Of a stretch of DNA of 64,000 nucleotides, positions 36,703-45,299 are shown piece by piece. The notes under the pieces are model-generated. The model ran no database searches, was not told where the DNA came from, and saw nothing but the letters and a program-made list of their open reading frames with translations. Location: the IMG/VR virus record IMGVR_UViG_3300028559_000038, positions 1-64,000 of that record. The stretch is one strand, 5' to 3'. A program made the translations under genes and the position numbers. Each line of letters begins with the position of its first letter. The first letter of the stretch is position 1. The stretch comes from a virus.

Positions 36703-37106
36703 TAGTCTTCAGATCCCCACTTTTTTACTGTTTGCTGTGCAGCATGCACCGCTCCCAAATCGTTCATATTTGGAATCAAACCTTCAGACATCCTCTGTTT
36801 TTGTTCAGAGTATTCTTCTTCGGACACACGATTAAGACCAGGGACAAACACACAAGTTCCATCACCATCATCTCCATAATACTTGGCTGCTTGTTTTAAT
36901 TCTGAAATCTTAGCGATGTCGCCCTTCATAGATTGAATGTTTAGCACAGAGCCAGTACCGTCTGTAAACCATTTACCATTAGATCTTTTATAAACATAAA
37001 GTCCCCAATCGTACATCTTATCTATTACTTTGATGCGTGATTCTCCAACTTGCCCCTTCATTTTGGGCAAACTTTTTCTTTTTTTGTTGCTTTTTGCAGA
37101 ATCCAT
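36702..37106 (-). CDS. Hypothetical protein upstream of portal
   Basis: The 134-aa protein starts at ATG 37104-37106, which lies 7 nt behind TGGTATACT, so the mRNA is probably leaderless. An ATG two codons earlier would sit only one base after the -10. It has a basic N-terminus (SAKSNKKRKSLPKMKG), then a small beta region (DWGLYVYKRSNGKWFTDG) and a helical end. It is coupled to the portal gene. I do not recognise the family. Confidence 0.65.
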   Translation of the reverse strand: MDSAKSNKKRKSLPKMKGQVGESRIKVIDKMYDWGLYVYKRSNGKWFTDGTGSVLNIQSMKGDIAKISELKQAAKYYGDDGDGTCVFVPGLNRVSEEEYSEQKQRMSEGLIPNMNDLGAVHAAQQTVKKWGSED

Positions 37107-37113
37107 AACCATC

Positions 37114-37122
37114 AGTATACCA
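37114..37122 (-). promoter_or_regulatory. Extended -10 promoter TGGTATACT
   Basis: TGGTATACT ends 7 nt upstream of the ATG at 37104-37106. It is consistent with a leaderless transcript that starts the portal-protease transcription unit. Confidence 0.5.
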
Positions 37123-37124
37123 TA

Positions 37125-40100
37125 TTAGACTGGAGACTTGACCTCTAATTGCCACGAAGTGTCCGAATATACTTTAACAGAATCTAGCGTAAAGTTTAAA
37201 CTTACATCGGTATTTTCATTTATGGTTGTTTTGTTTCTTCCAATATAGGCCTTATATACAACGGATGGGTCAATTCCATAAAGTTCGGATGTTGATAAAA
37301 CTAAAACCCCATTCCAGTTATAAGACTGAAGCCAATATGACCAAAATAAATCAATTCCTTCACTATTTTTTACTTTTAGCCAAGGCCTAAAAATTTTTGA
37401 TTGTATTTCTTGTAATGAAGTAGATTGATAATTAGTAATATTGTTATAAACAAACGGACCATTTAAATTAATGCTTCCTGAAAAATTATTAAAGTCTAAA
37501 CTGTTAGCAAAGGATACACCCAAAACTGCCCACTCCATAACATCAATAATTGGCTCTCTTACTATGTTTCCATTTATATAAAATGCCAACCCATTGACTT
37601 CTTGTTTATTTGATTTGTTTACTGCAAAAATTTTACCTCTTTTTCCGTTTCCATCTGTTGCGGATATAAAAAATTCAATTATATCCCCCTTATGCTCTAT
37701 TTCAAAAACCTGAGTGGCTCCATAGGAAAATTTTTCCAAGTTATATCTAACCCACATTTGCAATGCAGACATCTTATAATTAGAAGAATTATTTTGATTT
37801 ATTGGAACCCTAACACCCCTGCTAACGAAAGGATTAAAGTTTCCTCTAATTTCTATACCACTTTTTTTAGTTGAATACAAATAGGGCACGCTCTCTTTGT
37901 ATATACTAATTGGATTTTTTGATTTATAATCAAAATATATCCCTGTTTTCCTATAGGGATAAATTAAAGTTCCAAATCTTGTTCCTATTTGTTTCGAGGA
38001 AGAATTATCTAGGGCTTGAGATGCAAACTCCATCTTCTTTAATGTTAAATCATAGTTCTTCGTTCCTTTTATATCAAAAACAAGGTGAGTAACGATAGCA
38101 AATTTATTAAAGTCAACACCTGATGGAGGATATATAATAGTATTATCTACAACCTCAAATGCAATATTTTGCCAATCATTGAAATTTGAAACGTTTAATA
38201 TTTTATTGTTGCTAACTGTTTGCCTTTGTGAAAAAGTTTTTAAATTTTTGTTTGCTCCAGAATCTATACTTTGAAAAGTAATGTAACTTCTAACAAATGA
38301 ACCTTCTGTATTATAATAATAATTTTTTATCGATTTTTGATCTATATCTTGATAATCTTGCCAACCAGAAAACAAAGAATTGTCTAGTTGAGAGTATGAT
38401 CTTTGTACCGTATGATCGTAACTTAAATCTAAACTTTCGTAGTCCCAATTAGACACTGTTTCTGAAAACAATAAAGATGTTGGGGCTGGATAGTCTATAT
38501 TAAATTGAATAAAATCTAAATCATATACTTTGTCTCCATTAGAGTTGTTTACATAGGATGCAAAGTATGACAATGGTAAATAATCTTCCCAGTACCCATA
38601 AGAGTCAATATCCAAGTAGTAATTGTCGTAATTTAAAACTCCCTTAAGGGTGTAGGTTGATGTATGACTTAGAAGGTTTGCAACTTTGCTACTATCACAA
38701 AGGCCGTTGTTTAAAAAATTATCAGAAATTAAACTAACATTATATCTACTGCAAATGTCAAATTTATAAAATTTGCCTAAAAAATTTTCTAAACCATTTT
38801 GATTTGCTCCAAGATTTATTTTTAAAGAATTTGTTTTATCAAAAAATGATGATAGATTTAAACCAAAATATTCTGAAATAACTGAAAGTGTAAAGCCAGC
38901 AGAAAAATATGTATCCAGCGGGATTGAACTTATTGATGTTAGAGTTGTGACCTCTTGATTATAACTAAAATGATAACTTAAAGAAGTGCCGTTTAGAGTT
39001 ACTTTAAAGTAATCGCTGCTATTTATGTCATATATTGTAAAAAGTGTTTGGTTTTGATTTATAGATTCATCAATTTTAAATACTGTAAAAATACCGCCAA
39101 CTTTTTCAGCATTTAAAGTAAAGTTATCAAAGTATGCATAAGTTTTTTTGTTGTTCCAAGTCGAGTTTGGCCTAAATGTAAAATAACAGACATCTTCGTC
39201 TTGAACTGCTTGATTGTCAGTAAAAAAATTACTTTCTGTTTTATCTTCAAGAAATAAAACTGGTAAGTCATGTTTAACTATAGATAAGTTTTTTTCTGTT
39301 GTTTTCATATTATCATTTGTTGCTTGATCCCAAGTCCCAATATTTGGATATGTATAGTTTGCCGTATATTCTGAGTATGGGTAGTCAATGTAAACGGATG
39401 ATGCTCCGTAAGATGAATTAACAACCTCTGGAGAAAAAACTCCTTGTCCAGTTACCCATCTAATTTTAGAAACAACATCTGGAACTAAGTATGAATAAAT
39501 GGCCAAACAATCTATTTCGTATGCAGCAATATCTTCGTTTGAATAAAATCCAAGCCAATCTAGTTCTTTGTTACTGTTATTAAACTCTGAAGGAAAATTT
39601 ATATTCTCTAAGTGTGGGCTTAAATTTATGACTTGCTCACCATTAATAGATAAAGAAGCACTTGTTTGCGTTGTTTTAATTTGTATAAGCATTGGCCTAT
39701 ACCACTCTCCAACATAATGAGATCCAAAATATTCTCCAACAACTAAACTAATAAAACCATCTTTAATATATATTCCGTCTGTTGAACCAATTGGACCAAA
39801 AATTCTAAAATTATCTACAGAATTACAATCAATCCTTAACCACATCTCGACTGTATATTGTTTATATTTTCCGGTTTCATTTAAAAATCCAAAACCAGAA
39901 ATAATAAATGATGGATTGTTTTCATTTGGAATAATTTTTGTTATACTATCCGAGCCATAAACCATTGGTACGCTTGTATTTTTTGCAAGCAAACGATTAT
40001 TTTTTATTAAATAGTATCCATTGCTCAATCCTGGAATATAAGAATTTGCAACACATACCTGATCAACTCCAGAAATAGCAATTGTGCTGGGAAAAGTTTG

Positions 40101-40715
40101 AACTTCTGCCCCCAAAGAAATAGTATTAAAGTTTTCAGACTCTTGCCCAACTGTAAATCCGTTTGTGAATATTTTATAACTTTCTGTAGATGCTGCCCCA
40201 CCTTCAAATTCAACTTTAATTAAAGGTCTAAAGGATGTGCTTTGATTTGGAAAAGTTGACGTGTGAGAAAGAAAAATCCATTTTTGAGAAATATTAGTTT
40301 CGTATTTTTTTATTTTTTCTATTGTTTCCCCTGAAGATGTATCATTATATTCAAACCCAATAGATACTGATTTTATGTAAGCACTTTCAGTGTAAAAATA
40401 ACAACCAGAAGTTAGTGTTGCAGAATACTGATTTAAATCTTCTAAATTTTCTAAATTTGGACCAACAAATTTTATTTCTTTTGAACTTGACAAAAAGTCG
40501 TCAAATTCTATTTCATTTAAAAAATTTAAAAAAAATGGTTGATTTATTTTTTCTGTACTTACTGTCACCTGTGAATCTAAAAACTGCCAAGTGCTTAAAT
40601 TTCTTTGCGAGTTAGAAATTAACGAAAGATAATTGACGTCATCATCCAAAGACCACAGTCCAACTGGATGATCTGAAAATACTTTTTCTGCATAAAGATT
40701 AGATTGAATAGACAT
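37125..40715 (-). CDS. Large LamG-like structural protein
   Basis: The 1196-aa protein has repeated concanavalin/LamG-like segments: YTVEMWLRIDCNSVDNFRIF about residue 290, IKDGFISLVVGEYFG about 320, GGIFTVFKIDESI about 540 and MSALQMWVRYNLEKFSYG about 985. These folds bind carbohydrate or act as assembly modules in phage fibres and capsid decorations. It is encoded just before the portal module and far from the tail genes, so a head or neck appendage is as likely as a tail fibre. TGATAAAAT lies 9 nt before the ATG. Confidence 0.65.
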   Translation of the reverse strand: MSIQSNLYAEKVFSDHPVGLWSLDDDVNYLSLISNSQRNLSTWQFLDSQVTVSTEKINQPFFLNFLNEIEFDDFLSSSKEIKFVGPNLENLEDLNQYSATLTSGCYFYTESAYIKSVSIGFEYNDTSSGETIEKIKKYETNISQKWIFLSHTSTFPNQSTSFRPLIKVEFEGGAASTESYKIFTNGFTVGQESENFNTISLGAEVQTFPSTIAISGVDQVCVANSYIPGLSNGYYLIKNNRLLAKNTSVPMVYGSDSITKIIPNENNPSFIISGFGFLNETGKYKQYTVEMWLRIDCNSVDNFRIFGPIGSTDGIYIKDGFISLVVGEYFGSHYVGEWYRPMLIQIKTTQTSASLSINGEQVINLSPHLENINFPSEFNNSNKELDWLGFYSNEDIAAYEIDCLAIYSYLVPDVVSKIRWVTGQGVFSPEVVNSSYGASSVYIDYPYSEYTANYTYPNIGTWDQATNDNMKTTEKNLSIVKHDLPVLFLEDKTESNFFTDNQAVQDEDVCYFTFRPNSTWNNKKTYAYFDNFTLNAEKVGGIFTVFKIDESINQNQTLFTIYDINSSDYFKVTLNGTSLSYHFSYNQEVTTLTSISSIPLDTYFSAGFTLSVISEYFGLNLSSFFDKTNSLKINLGANQNGLENFLGKFYKFDICSRYNVSLISDNFLNNGLCDSSKVANLLSHTSTYTLKGVLNYDNYYLDIDSYGYWEDYLPLSYFASYVNNSNGDKVYDLDFIQFNIDYPAPTSLLFSETVSNWDYESLDLSYDHTVQRSYSQLDNSLFSGWQDYQDIDQKSIKNYYYNTEGSFVRSYITFQSIDSGANKNLKTFSQRQTVSNNKILNVSNFNDWQNIAFEVVDNTIIYPPSGVDFNKFAIVTHLVFDIKGTKNYDLTLKKMEFASQALDNSSSKQIGTRFGTLIYPYRKTGIYFDYKSKNPISIYKESVPYLYSTKKSGIEIRGNFNPFVSRGVRVPINQNNSSNYKMSALQMWVRYNLEKFSYGATQVFEIEHKGDIIEFFISATDGNGKRGKIFAVNKSNKQEVNGLAFYINGNIVREPIIDVMEWAVLGVSFANSLDFNNFSGSINLNGPFVYNNITNYQSTSLQEIQSKIFRPWLKVKNSEGIDLFWSYWLQSYNWNGVLVLSTSELYGIDPSVVYKAYIGRNKTTINENTDVSLNFTLDSVKVYSDTSWQLEVKSPV

Positions 40716-40724
40716 TATTAGTCT

Positions 40725-40733
40725 ATTTTATCA
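40725..40733 (-). promoter_or_regulatory. Candidate extended -10 promoter TGATAAAAT
   Basis: TGATAAAAT ends 9 nt upstream of the ATG of the 1196-aa LamG-like gene. No Shine-Dalgarno sequence is apparent between them. Confidence 0.45.
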
Positions 40734-40735
40734 CA

Positions 40736-41335
40736 TTACTTAGTTTCCCCAAAGGGATCTCCCCAGTAAATATCTTCATACTTTAAACCAGGGTATGGAG
40801 ATTGGCCAACAGGAGCGTTCCAAAAATCAGAAAGAAAAAGATTGCCCTCTTCTATTAATGTAAATTCTCTTTGAAATTCTTCTGTTTCTGGAAAAATTAT
40901 ACAATCCCCAGCAATTAAATTTTTTGCTATTTTATAGTTTTTAAATTTAAAAACTCCGCCTTTATGGTTATCGCTCCACTTAACTATAGACCTAAAAACA
41001 TTTTTTGGTCTATCTGTTGAGAATTGCATTTCAATTTTTTTACCGCTGTGAGTTTTAGTTATGTAACTTTTCCCAAGAATTGGAGGATCATAGAATATTT
41101 TAGTTTGATTGCTGACGGCTTTTTGAATTTCAAAGACATATTTTTCAAATATTGATACAACTTCTTTGGGCATGTCTCCATATGTTGTAATGTCAAAATT
41201 AATTTGATCTTGACTAAATAGTGGGTCGTGGAGTGGGATGTGATCTTCTTTTGTATTAAATTTTACAGAATTAATAAATTCATCAATTAACTTTAAATCT
41301 TCTTTTGTAGCAACATTAATTATTTGATATGTCAT
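40736..41335 (-). CDS. Degenerate 2OG-oxygenase-like protein
   Basis: The 199-aa protein starts at ATG 41333-41335, overlapping the stop of the adenosyltransferase gene (ATGA). The segment FRSIVKWSDNHKGGVFKF followed by LIAGDCIIFPE matches the core of prolyl-4-hydroxylase-like oxygenases (strand, GG turn, then GD-IFP). However, the expected HxD is replaced by polar residues near EMQFSTDRP and no distal His is obvious. It may have lost catalysis or be a distant relative. It is the last gene of the cobalamin operon. Confidence 0.6.
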   Translation of the reverse strand: MTYQIINVATKEDLKLIDEFINSVKFNTKEDHIPLHDPLFSQDQINFDITTYGDMPKEVVSIFEKYVFEIQKAVSNQTKIFYDPPILGKSYITKTHSGKKIEMQFSTDRPKNVFRSIVKWSDNHKGGVFKFKNYKIAKNLIAGDCIIFPETEEFQREFTLIEEGNLFLSDFWNAPVGQSPYPGLKYEDIYWGDPFGETK

Positions 41336-41826
41336 GTTCTTGGAATCCATAATTTTTCGTTTCCTTTGCTGTGATACCTTGCCATAACAAATAATAAATC
41401 TGAAAGCCTATTTAAATATTTAGCAATATTTATATTGATTCCTTCTAGTTTCCAAACCTGGCGCTCTGCTCTTCTAACAATAGTTCTAGCGTTGTGTAGT
41501 GGTCCTGTAGGCAATATAAAAGAATGAAGTGGTTCTAGATATTCATTATAATCGTCTATAACATTTTCTAAATAAACAATTCTTTCTTCAGATATAGTTA
41601 TTGTTGGTGCTCCTGCAAGTTCTGCTCCTAAATCAAAAAGGTCACTTTGAATTCTATCCATAATGTCATTATGATATTCTATAGCCATTCCTATAGCAGA
41701 ATTTGCTTCATCTACCGCACCAATAGCCTCTATTAAATCGCTACTTTTATTTATTCTTTCGTTAGTAGCAGTTGATGTTTTTCCATCATCGCCAGTTTTT
41801 GTGTAAATACGAGTTAAATGAACCAT
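41332..41826 (-). CDS. ATP:cob(I)alamin adenosyltransferase (PduO type)
   Basis: The 164-aa protein has the full motif set of PduO-type adenosyltransferases: IYTKTGDDGKTS at the N-terminus, SDLIEAIGAVDEANSAIG in the first helix, IVRRAERQVWKLE for the nucleotide and cobalamin pocket, and KYLNRLSDLLFVMARY near the end. It transfers the adenosyl group of ATP to cob(I)alamin, making coenzyme B12. That is the cofactor needed by the class II ribonucleotide reductase encoded three genes upstream. The start overlaps the stop of a 54-aa membrane peptide (TAATG). Size and motifs are normal for the family. Confidence 0.93.
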   Translation of the reverse strand: MVHLTRIYTKTGDDGKTSTATNERINKSSDLIEAIGAVDEANSAIGMAIEYHNDIMDRIQSDLFDLGAELAGAPTITISEERIVYLENVIDDYNEYLEPLHSFILPTGPLHNARTIVRRAERQVWKLEGININIAKYLNRLSDLLFVMARYHSKGNEKLWIPRT

Positions 41827-41990
41827 TAGTGCCCCGTCAATGATCTCCAGATATCAATAGTAATATTATTTGCTAAATATAAACAAATTAAATTTAATGA
41901 TAACTGAACCATATATCCTAGTATTGCATTTTTCTTTTTTTGTATAGGAAACTCTATAACATTATTAAACTCTTTTTGTGCTAGTTTCAT
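41826..41990 (-). CDS. 54-aa membrane peptide in cobalamin operon
   Basis: The short frame starts at 41990, overlapping the stop of the DUF4430 gene (ATGA), and ends in a TAATG overlap with the adenosyltransferase start. It encodes a charged N-terminus, a Lys cluster (IQKKKN) and one hydrophobic segment (about residues 22-43: AILGYMVQLSLNLICLYLA). The overlaps at both ends show that it is a translated gene. It could anchor or couple the B12-related proteins at the membrane. I do not recognise a family. Confidence 0.75.
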   Translation of the reverse strand: MKLAQKEFNNVIEFPIQKKKNAILGYMVQLSLNLICLYLANNITIDIWRSLTGH

Positions 41991-42442
41991 GGAAACTTAA
42001 TCTCTCCATTATCTGAAAATACCAAACCAATAGAGTCACCAGGATTTAACTGTTGTTGATCTATGGCTAGTTGACCCCAACCCCATTCTTTTCTAGGAAA
42101 AGGAATAGTCTGTTTTTCTTTAATAATAACCGCCCAATATGCTTTTTCTGATGGCATAGTTTCACAAGATTCTAATTTTGCATCTGGCAAACCATTTACT
42201 CTACAAACAACAGATAGCCCATATTTTTTTGTTCCTTCAATTTCAAGATTGGCCATTTTTAAAACATCTAGGGCAATTGTTTTACCTGTCACATCTATAC
42301 ATTTCGTTAACTTTGCATTATTATCTAAAACTGTATAATCAATATATAAGTTAATACATTTAGACTCTTCTTTATTTATTAAAGACAAGCCTAAAAATAC
42401 TAATATAAAAATTGTTATAGATGCCCATATTCTTTTGATCAT
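41987..42442 (-). CDS. Membrane-anchored DUF4430/transcobalamin-like protein
   Basis: The 151-aa protein has an N-terminal membrane anchor or signal peptide (RIWASITIFILVFLGLSL), then an extracellular domain. The domain has the DUF4430-like order: TGKTIALDVLKMANLEIEG, then KKYGLSVVCRVNGLPDA, then EKAYWAVIIKE, then LNPGDSIGLVFSD. It also has paired cysteines (near VVCRVNG and LESCETMP). This fold is related to the cobalamin-binding beta domain of transcobalamins, and similar secreted proteins occur in actinobacteria. I infer cobalamin capture at the cell surface. AAGGAGAATA precedes the ATG, one gap after the RNR stop. Confidence 0.7.
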   Translation of the reverse strand: MIKRIWASITIFILVFLGLSLINKEESKCINLYIDYTVLDNNAKLTKCIDVTGKTIALDVLKMANLEIEGTKKYGLSVVCRVNGLPDAKLESCETMPSEKAYWAVIIKEKQTIPFPRKEWGWGQLAIDQQQLNPGDSIGLVFSDNGEIKFP

Positions 42443-42450
42443 TATTCTCC

Positions 42451-44481
42451 TTAGTTAGTTTTTATTTCACAATAATCGGTAGTACAGTACATCTCGCCTT
42501 GTGCTTCTAGATTATCTATACCATCATAGATTGCAGACCAGTCAATCTTTGCAATTTTACCAATATAAGATTCATACTCTTCTTTGGTAATTTCATTATA
42601 TGGTTGTTGTGGATAAACCTCATTTCCCATAGGCAAGAAAGAAACTGCTTTTAGTTGACCTTCATACATATGTAGTGCTGGGGCAACAAATTTTGATTCT
42701 GTTTCTTTATTAAAAGATAGGGTTACAGATACACCGTTATCAGACCAATATTTTTGAGCAGTTGCTGCCAAACCAATTTTTTCAAAAAGATTTACATCTT
42801 TTTCGGATCTTGTATGTCCAGATGCAATTGGGAAATATACTACTGAAGTATTTGCTGATACAAGGTCTGCCTCAACTTTATACCCTGCTGCTTTAAACAA
42901 ATGAAGCATTGGATCTGTATTTCCAAATCTAATTGCTCTCATGTAATATGCGCCTCCAGGCCCCCAGTGAACTCCAGGGGTAGCGCCAGAAAGCAATGAT
43001 ACAGAGCCAGAAGGCTTGACGGTGGTCACACGAATTGATTCACGTACACATAACCATTCTGAATATGAATGGTCATATTGACGAATTTTATTGTAGCCAT
43101 CATCCATCCACTCACGTACTGTTGGCATACCTTTTGAATCAGCAAAAGATGCAATACCAGTCAAAGATGTTCCAATACGTCTATTACGTTGCATAATTCC
43201 ATTTGTCTGTTGCCAATGCGTAGGAACTAGCGTTACTGTTTTGCCATATAAATAGGCAAACTTTAGTGTTCTTAAAAAGTCTTCTTTGTCTTCATGTCTA
43301 TTTAAATGAACTTCAACAAGAGTGCATAGTTCATAAGATTCTAATGGCTGCTCTGCACAAGGATTAAACCCCATAACACGATAATCTTTGCCATCTGCTG
43401 GATCTGCAAGTCGACCATAATTTCTTGAAATATCTAGCCAAATAAATCCTGGCTCTCCATTGTTTACAATTAAGTCAACATAATCTTCATATTTTGTTCC
43501 TACTTCAGCCGAAATAGAGTTATTAGACATCCAAGCCCAGCCTGGTTTTTTTGGATCATAAGAATTTCTTTCTGGAAATATTTCTGGATTTTTTAAATTA
43601 CTAAATATTTCATCAGTTGGAGACCCCAAAGCAAGAGTTGCAGAACGACGAACATTGCCAGCAACCACACAAGTTCCAATTAAATTTACAATATCAACAA
43701 TGGCACGACTATCTAGCATTTCTCCTGCCCTAGAACCTATTACATTGCGTATACGGCCATGTAAATCTTTTAATGGTCCTGGACCACTAGCCACGCCTCC
43801 AAACCCTTTAATTGGGGCACCTAGGGGCCTTATAAGGTCATAATTAAACTCCTGTATGGATTGGTTTGGTCTTAAAAATGAGTTAATTAATAATCTTACA
43901 GACTCTACCCAACCTTCACGAGTATCTGGAATTTCATATATTGATGGTGGCTCTGTAGGAGAAAATATTAACATTTCTTTATCTTGCCCAAGGGTATCAA
44001 ACCCTACCCCTATTCCTAACATTAATGCATCCATTACCCACGCAAACAGAGCACCTGGGTCATTGCGATCAAGGTCTCGGGTAGACACCATAGCGCAATT
44101 TTGCAACGCTGAAGAATTACGTTTTTCCATAGTCATTGGTGTGCCAAAAGCCCACAAGCCTCGGCCAGGTGGAGTCCATTTAAGATTAAACATTCTTTCG
44201 TAAGCCTCTTGTGCTGATTTCTGAGCCTTATAGTCATTCCAAGGAAGACGGTTTTCTTTGGCATGATTTTTTTGTACTGAGTACATACCCTCGATTACAC
44301 GCTTACAAACCTCATACCATCTTTCTTTAGTTCCATCTTCTTTCATACGAGAGTATGTTCGAATAAAGGTGATCTCTCCTAATGAGTTAGATGCAGCATC
44401 TTTAAATCCAAAGGGTGCTTTAAGTTTTTGATAACTCTCTATAAAATCTGATGATAATTTAAAAGAAAAAAAGTCCGACAT
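42451..44481 (-). CDS. nrdJ: Class II (adenosylcobalamin) ribonucleoside-triphosphate reductase
   Basis: The 676-aa protein starts at ATG 44479-44481 behind TTGGAGAT; an ATG five codons earlier overlaps that Shine-Dalgarno. Active-site motifs are present: ALQNCAMVSTRD (first redox Cys), FNPCAEQPLESYELC (radical Cys and catalytic Glu, N-x-C-x-E), and the C-terminal dithiol MYCTTDYC. These match the monomeric B12-dependent reductase type of Lactobacillus leichmannii. It reduces ribonucleotides to dNTPs without oxygen and needs adenosylcobalamin. A TGATACAAT element at 44513-44521 is the probable operon promoter. Confidence 0.92.
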   Translation of the reverse strand: MSDFFSFKLSSDFIESYQKLKAPFGFKDAASNSLGEITFIRTYSRMKEDGTKERWYEVCKRVIEGMYSVQKNHAKENRLPWNDYKAQKSAQEAYERMFNLKWTPPGRGLWAFGTPMTMEKRNSSALQNCAMVSTRDLDRNDPGALFAWVMDALMLGIGVGFDTLGQDKEMLIFSPTEPPSIYEIPDTREGWVESVRLLINSFLRPNQSIQEFNYDLIRPLGAPIKGFGGVASGPGPLKDLHGRIRNVIGSRAGEMLDSRAIVDIVNLIGTCVVAGNVRRSATLALGSPTDEIFSNLKNPEIFPERNSYDPKKPGWAWMSNNSISAEVGTKYEDYVDLIVNNGEPGFIWLDISRNYGRLADPADGKDYRVMGFNPCAEQPLESYELCTLVEVHLNRHEDKEDFLRTLKFAYLYGKTVTLVPTHWQQTNGIMQRNRRIGTSLTGIASFADSKGMPTVREWMDDGYNKIRQYDHSYSEWLCVRESIRVTTVKPSGSVSLLSGATPGVHWGPGGAYYMRAIRFGNTDPMLHLFKAAGYKVEADLVSANTSVVYFPIASGHTRSEKDVNLFEKIGLAATAQKYWSDNGVSVTLSFNKETESKFVAPALHMYEGQLKAVSFLPMGNEVYPQQPYNEITKEEYESYIGKIAKIDWSAIYDGIDNLEAQGEMYCTTDYCEIKTN

Positions 44482-44512
44482 GTGTGTAATCTCCAATTGA
44501 TTTAAGTAACTA

Positions 44513-44521
44513 ATTGTATCA
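44513..44521 (-). promoter_or_regulatory. Extended -10 promoter TGATACAAT of the RNR/cobalamin operon
   Basis: TGATACAAT lies about 31 nt upstream of the RNR ATG, with TTGGAGAT between. It follows a hairpin (44537-44571) that probably ends the upstream unit. No cobalamin riboswitch-length leader is present: the leader would be only about 25 nt. Confidence 0.55.
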
Positions 44522-44536
44522 GAGTTTTAAAAATTA

Positions 44537-44571
44537 AATAACTCTATGTAAAGTTAAGGTATAGAGTTATT
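44537..44571 (-). terminator. Candidate hairpin terminator before the RNR operon
   Basis: AATAACTCTAT and ATAGAGTTATT form a perfect 11-bp inverted repeat with a 13-nt loop. On the minus strand it is followed by TTTAATTTTT. It overlaps the stop codon of a zinc-ribbon miniprotein gene and would separate the oxygenase cluster from the RNR operon. The stem is AT-rich, so its strength is uncertain. Confidence 0.5.
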
Positions 44572-44713
44572 GAAATTTTGAAACTGCATTGTTATTTGGC
44601 TTGCACCTGCTACATACATTATACGTTATTTTTGTATAAGGGCAAAATATTTGTTCAATTTTATGTCCAAGTATGGCACAAAGAATTTTTTTATAATGGA
44701 ATAAACGGAGCAC
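44567..44713 (-). CDS. Zinc-binding miniprotein, GTG start
   Basis: A 48-codon frame begins at GTG (44711-44713) inside the end of the upstream oxygenase gene. It carries LCAILGHKIE, then IFCPYT, then NVCSRCKPN. The Cys-x4-Gly-His and Cys-x2-Cys arrangement is a recurrent pattern of phage and bacterial zinc miniproteins. GGAA lies a few bases upstream. The exact start is uncertain. Function unknown. Confidence 0.55.
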   Translation of the reverse strand: MLRLFHYKKILCAILGHKIEQIFCPYTKITYNVCSRCKPNNNAVSKFQ

Positions 44714-45299
44714 GAGTTCCAGTGTTTTCAATAAGAACGCTTAATGGAAGGATATTGTACGCAATTGTAATTCTATGAGTATCTTGATTCCACTCCCCTG
44801 GAGAGTGAGGAAAACCATTCTTAGCAACAATCAAAGTATTGTTTTTGTTTATTTGATCAAATATTTTATTATCTACATCTTTATAGTAAGTTATGGATGG
44901 CTCTGCATTTACGCAATAATACCCATGAAAAGTCATGGGGTTCGGAAAATGGTCATGATACCTTAAATTTTCTTTTGATACTCCAATGTCGGTTTTAACT
45001 GGATAATAGTTAAACCATCCATGAATCATATATTTTTGTTCATCAAAATCTATACCATAATAACTGCAATTCTCTTTTGTTAATTCTAAAACACCTTTTT
45101 TTAGATCAAAAATTTCTTCATTATAAAAATTAAAAATATTATAAGTCTCCCAATGATTTCCTGGATCATAAAATTTTGTATCTTTGTCACTATAATTATT
45201 TAATTTCATTTCTTCGTATTTATACTTTAAATATTTATTTAAGTTGTCTAAATTTAAAGATAGACTTTTTGTAAAAATTTTAAGACTATTATTTTCCAT
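44691..45299 (-). CDS. 2OG-Fe(II) oxygenase, FHGYY family, copy 3
   Basis: The 202-aa protein is the third of three tandem paralogues. It has LRYHDHFPNPMTFHGYYCV, then NAEPSITYYKDV, then KNGFPHSPGEW and THRITIAYN. His residues in YHDH and FPHS are candidate iron ligands, and the Arg of HRIT is a candidate 2-oxoglutarate ligand. It differs from the other two by TFHGYY instead of WFHGYY and GFPH instead of GHPH. The ATG follows the stop codon of the upstream paralogue directly. Substrate unknown. Confidence 0.72.
   Translation of the reverse strand: MENNSLKIFTKSLSLNLDNLNKYLKYKYEEMKLNNYSDKDTKFYDPGNHWETYNIFNFYNEEIFDLKKGVLELTKENCSYYGIDFDEQKYMIHGWFNYYPVKTDIGVSKENLRYHDHFPNPMTFHGYYCVNAEPSITYYKDVDNKIFDQINKNNTLIVAKNGFPHSPGEWNQDTHRITIAYNILPLSVLIENTGTRAPFIPL

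Noticed and set aside
43655-44203. Two plus-strand frames opposite the ribonucleotide reductase gene
   Set aside because: Both are antisense to highly conserved RNR motifs and have no ribosome site.
44497-44536. Cobalamin riboswitch upstream of the RNR operon
   Set aside because: The space between the hairpin, promoter and start codon is too short (leader of about 25 nt) for a B12 riboswitch and no B12-box sequence was seen.
44578-44778. Plus-strand frame near the RNR promoter
   Set aside because: It lies opposite the zinc miniprotein and the oxygenase gene end, and lacks a Shine-Dalgarno sequence.
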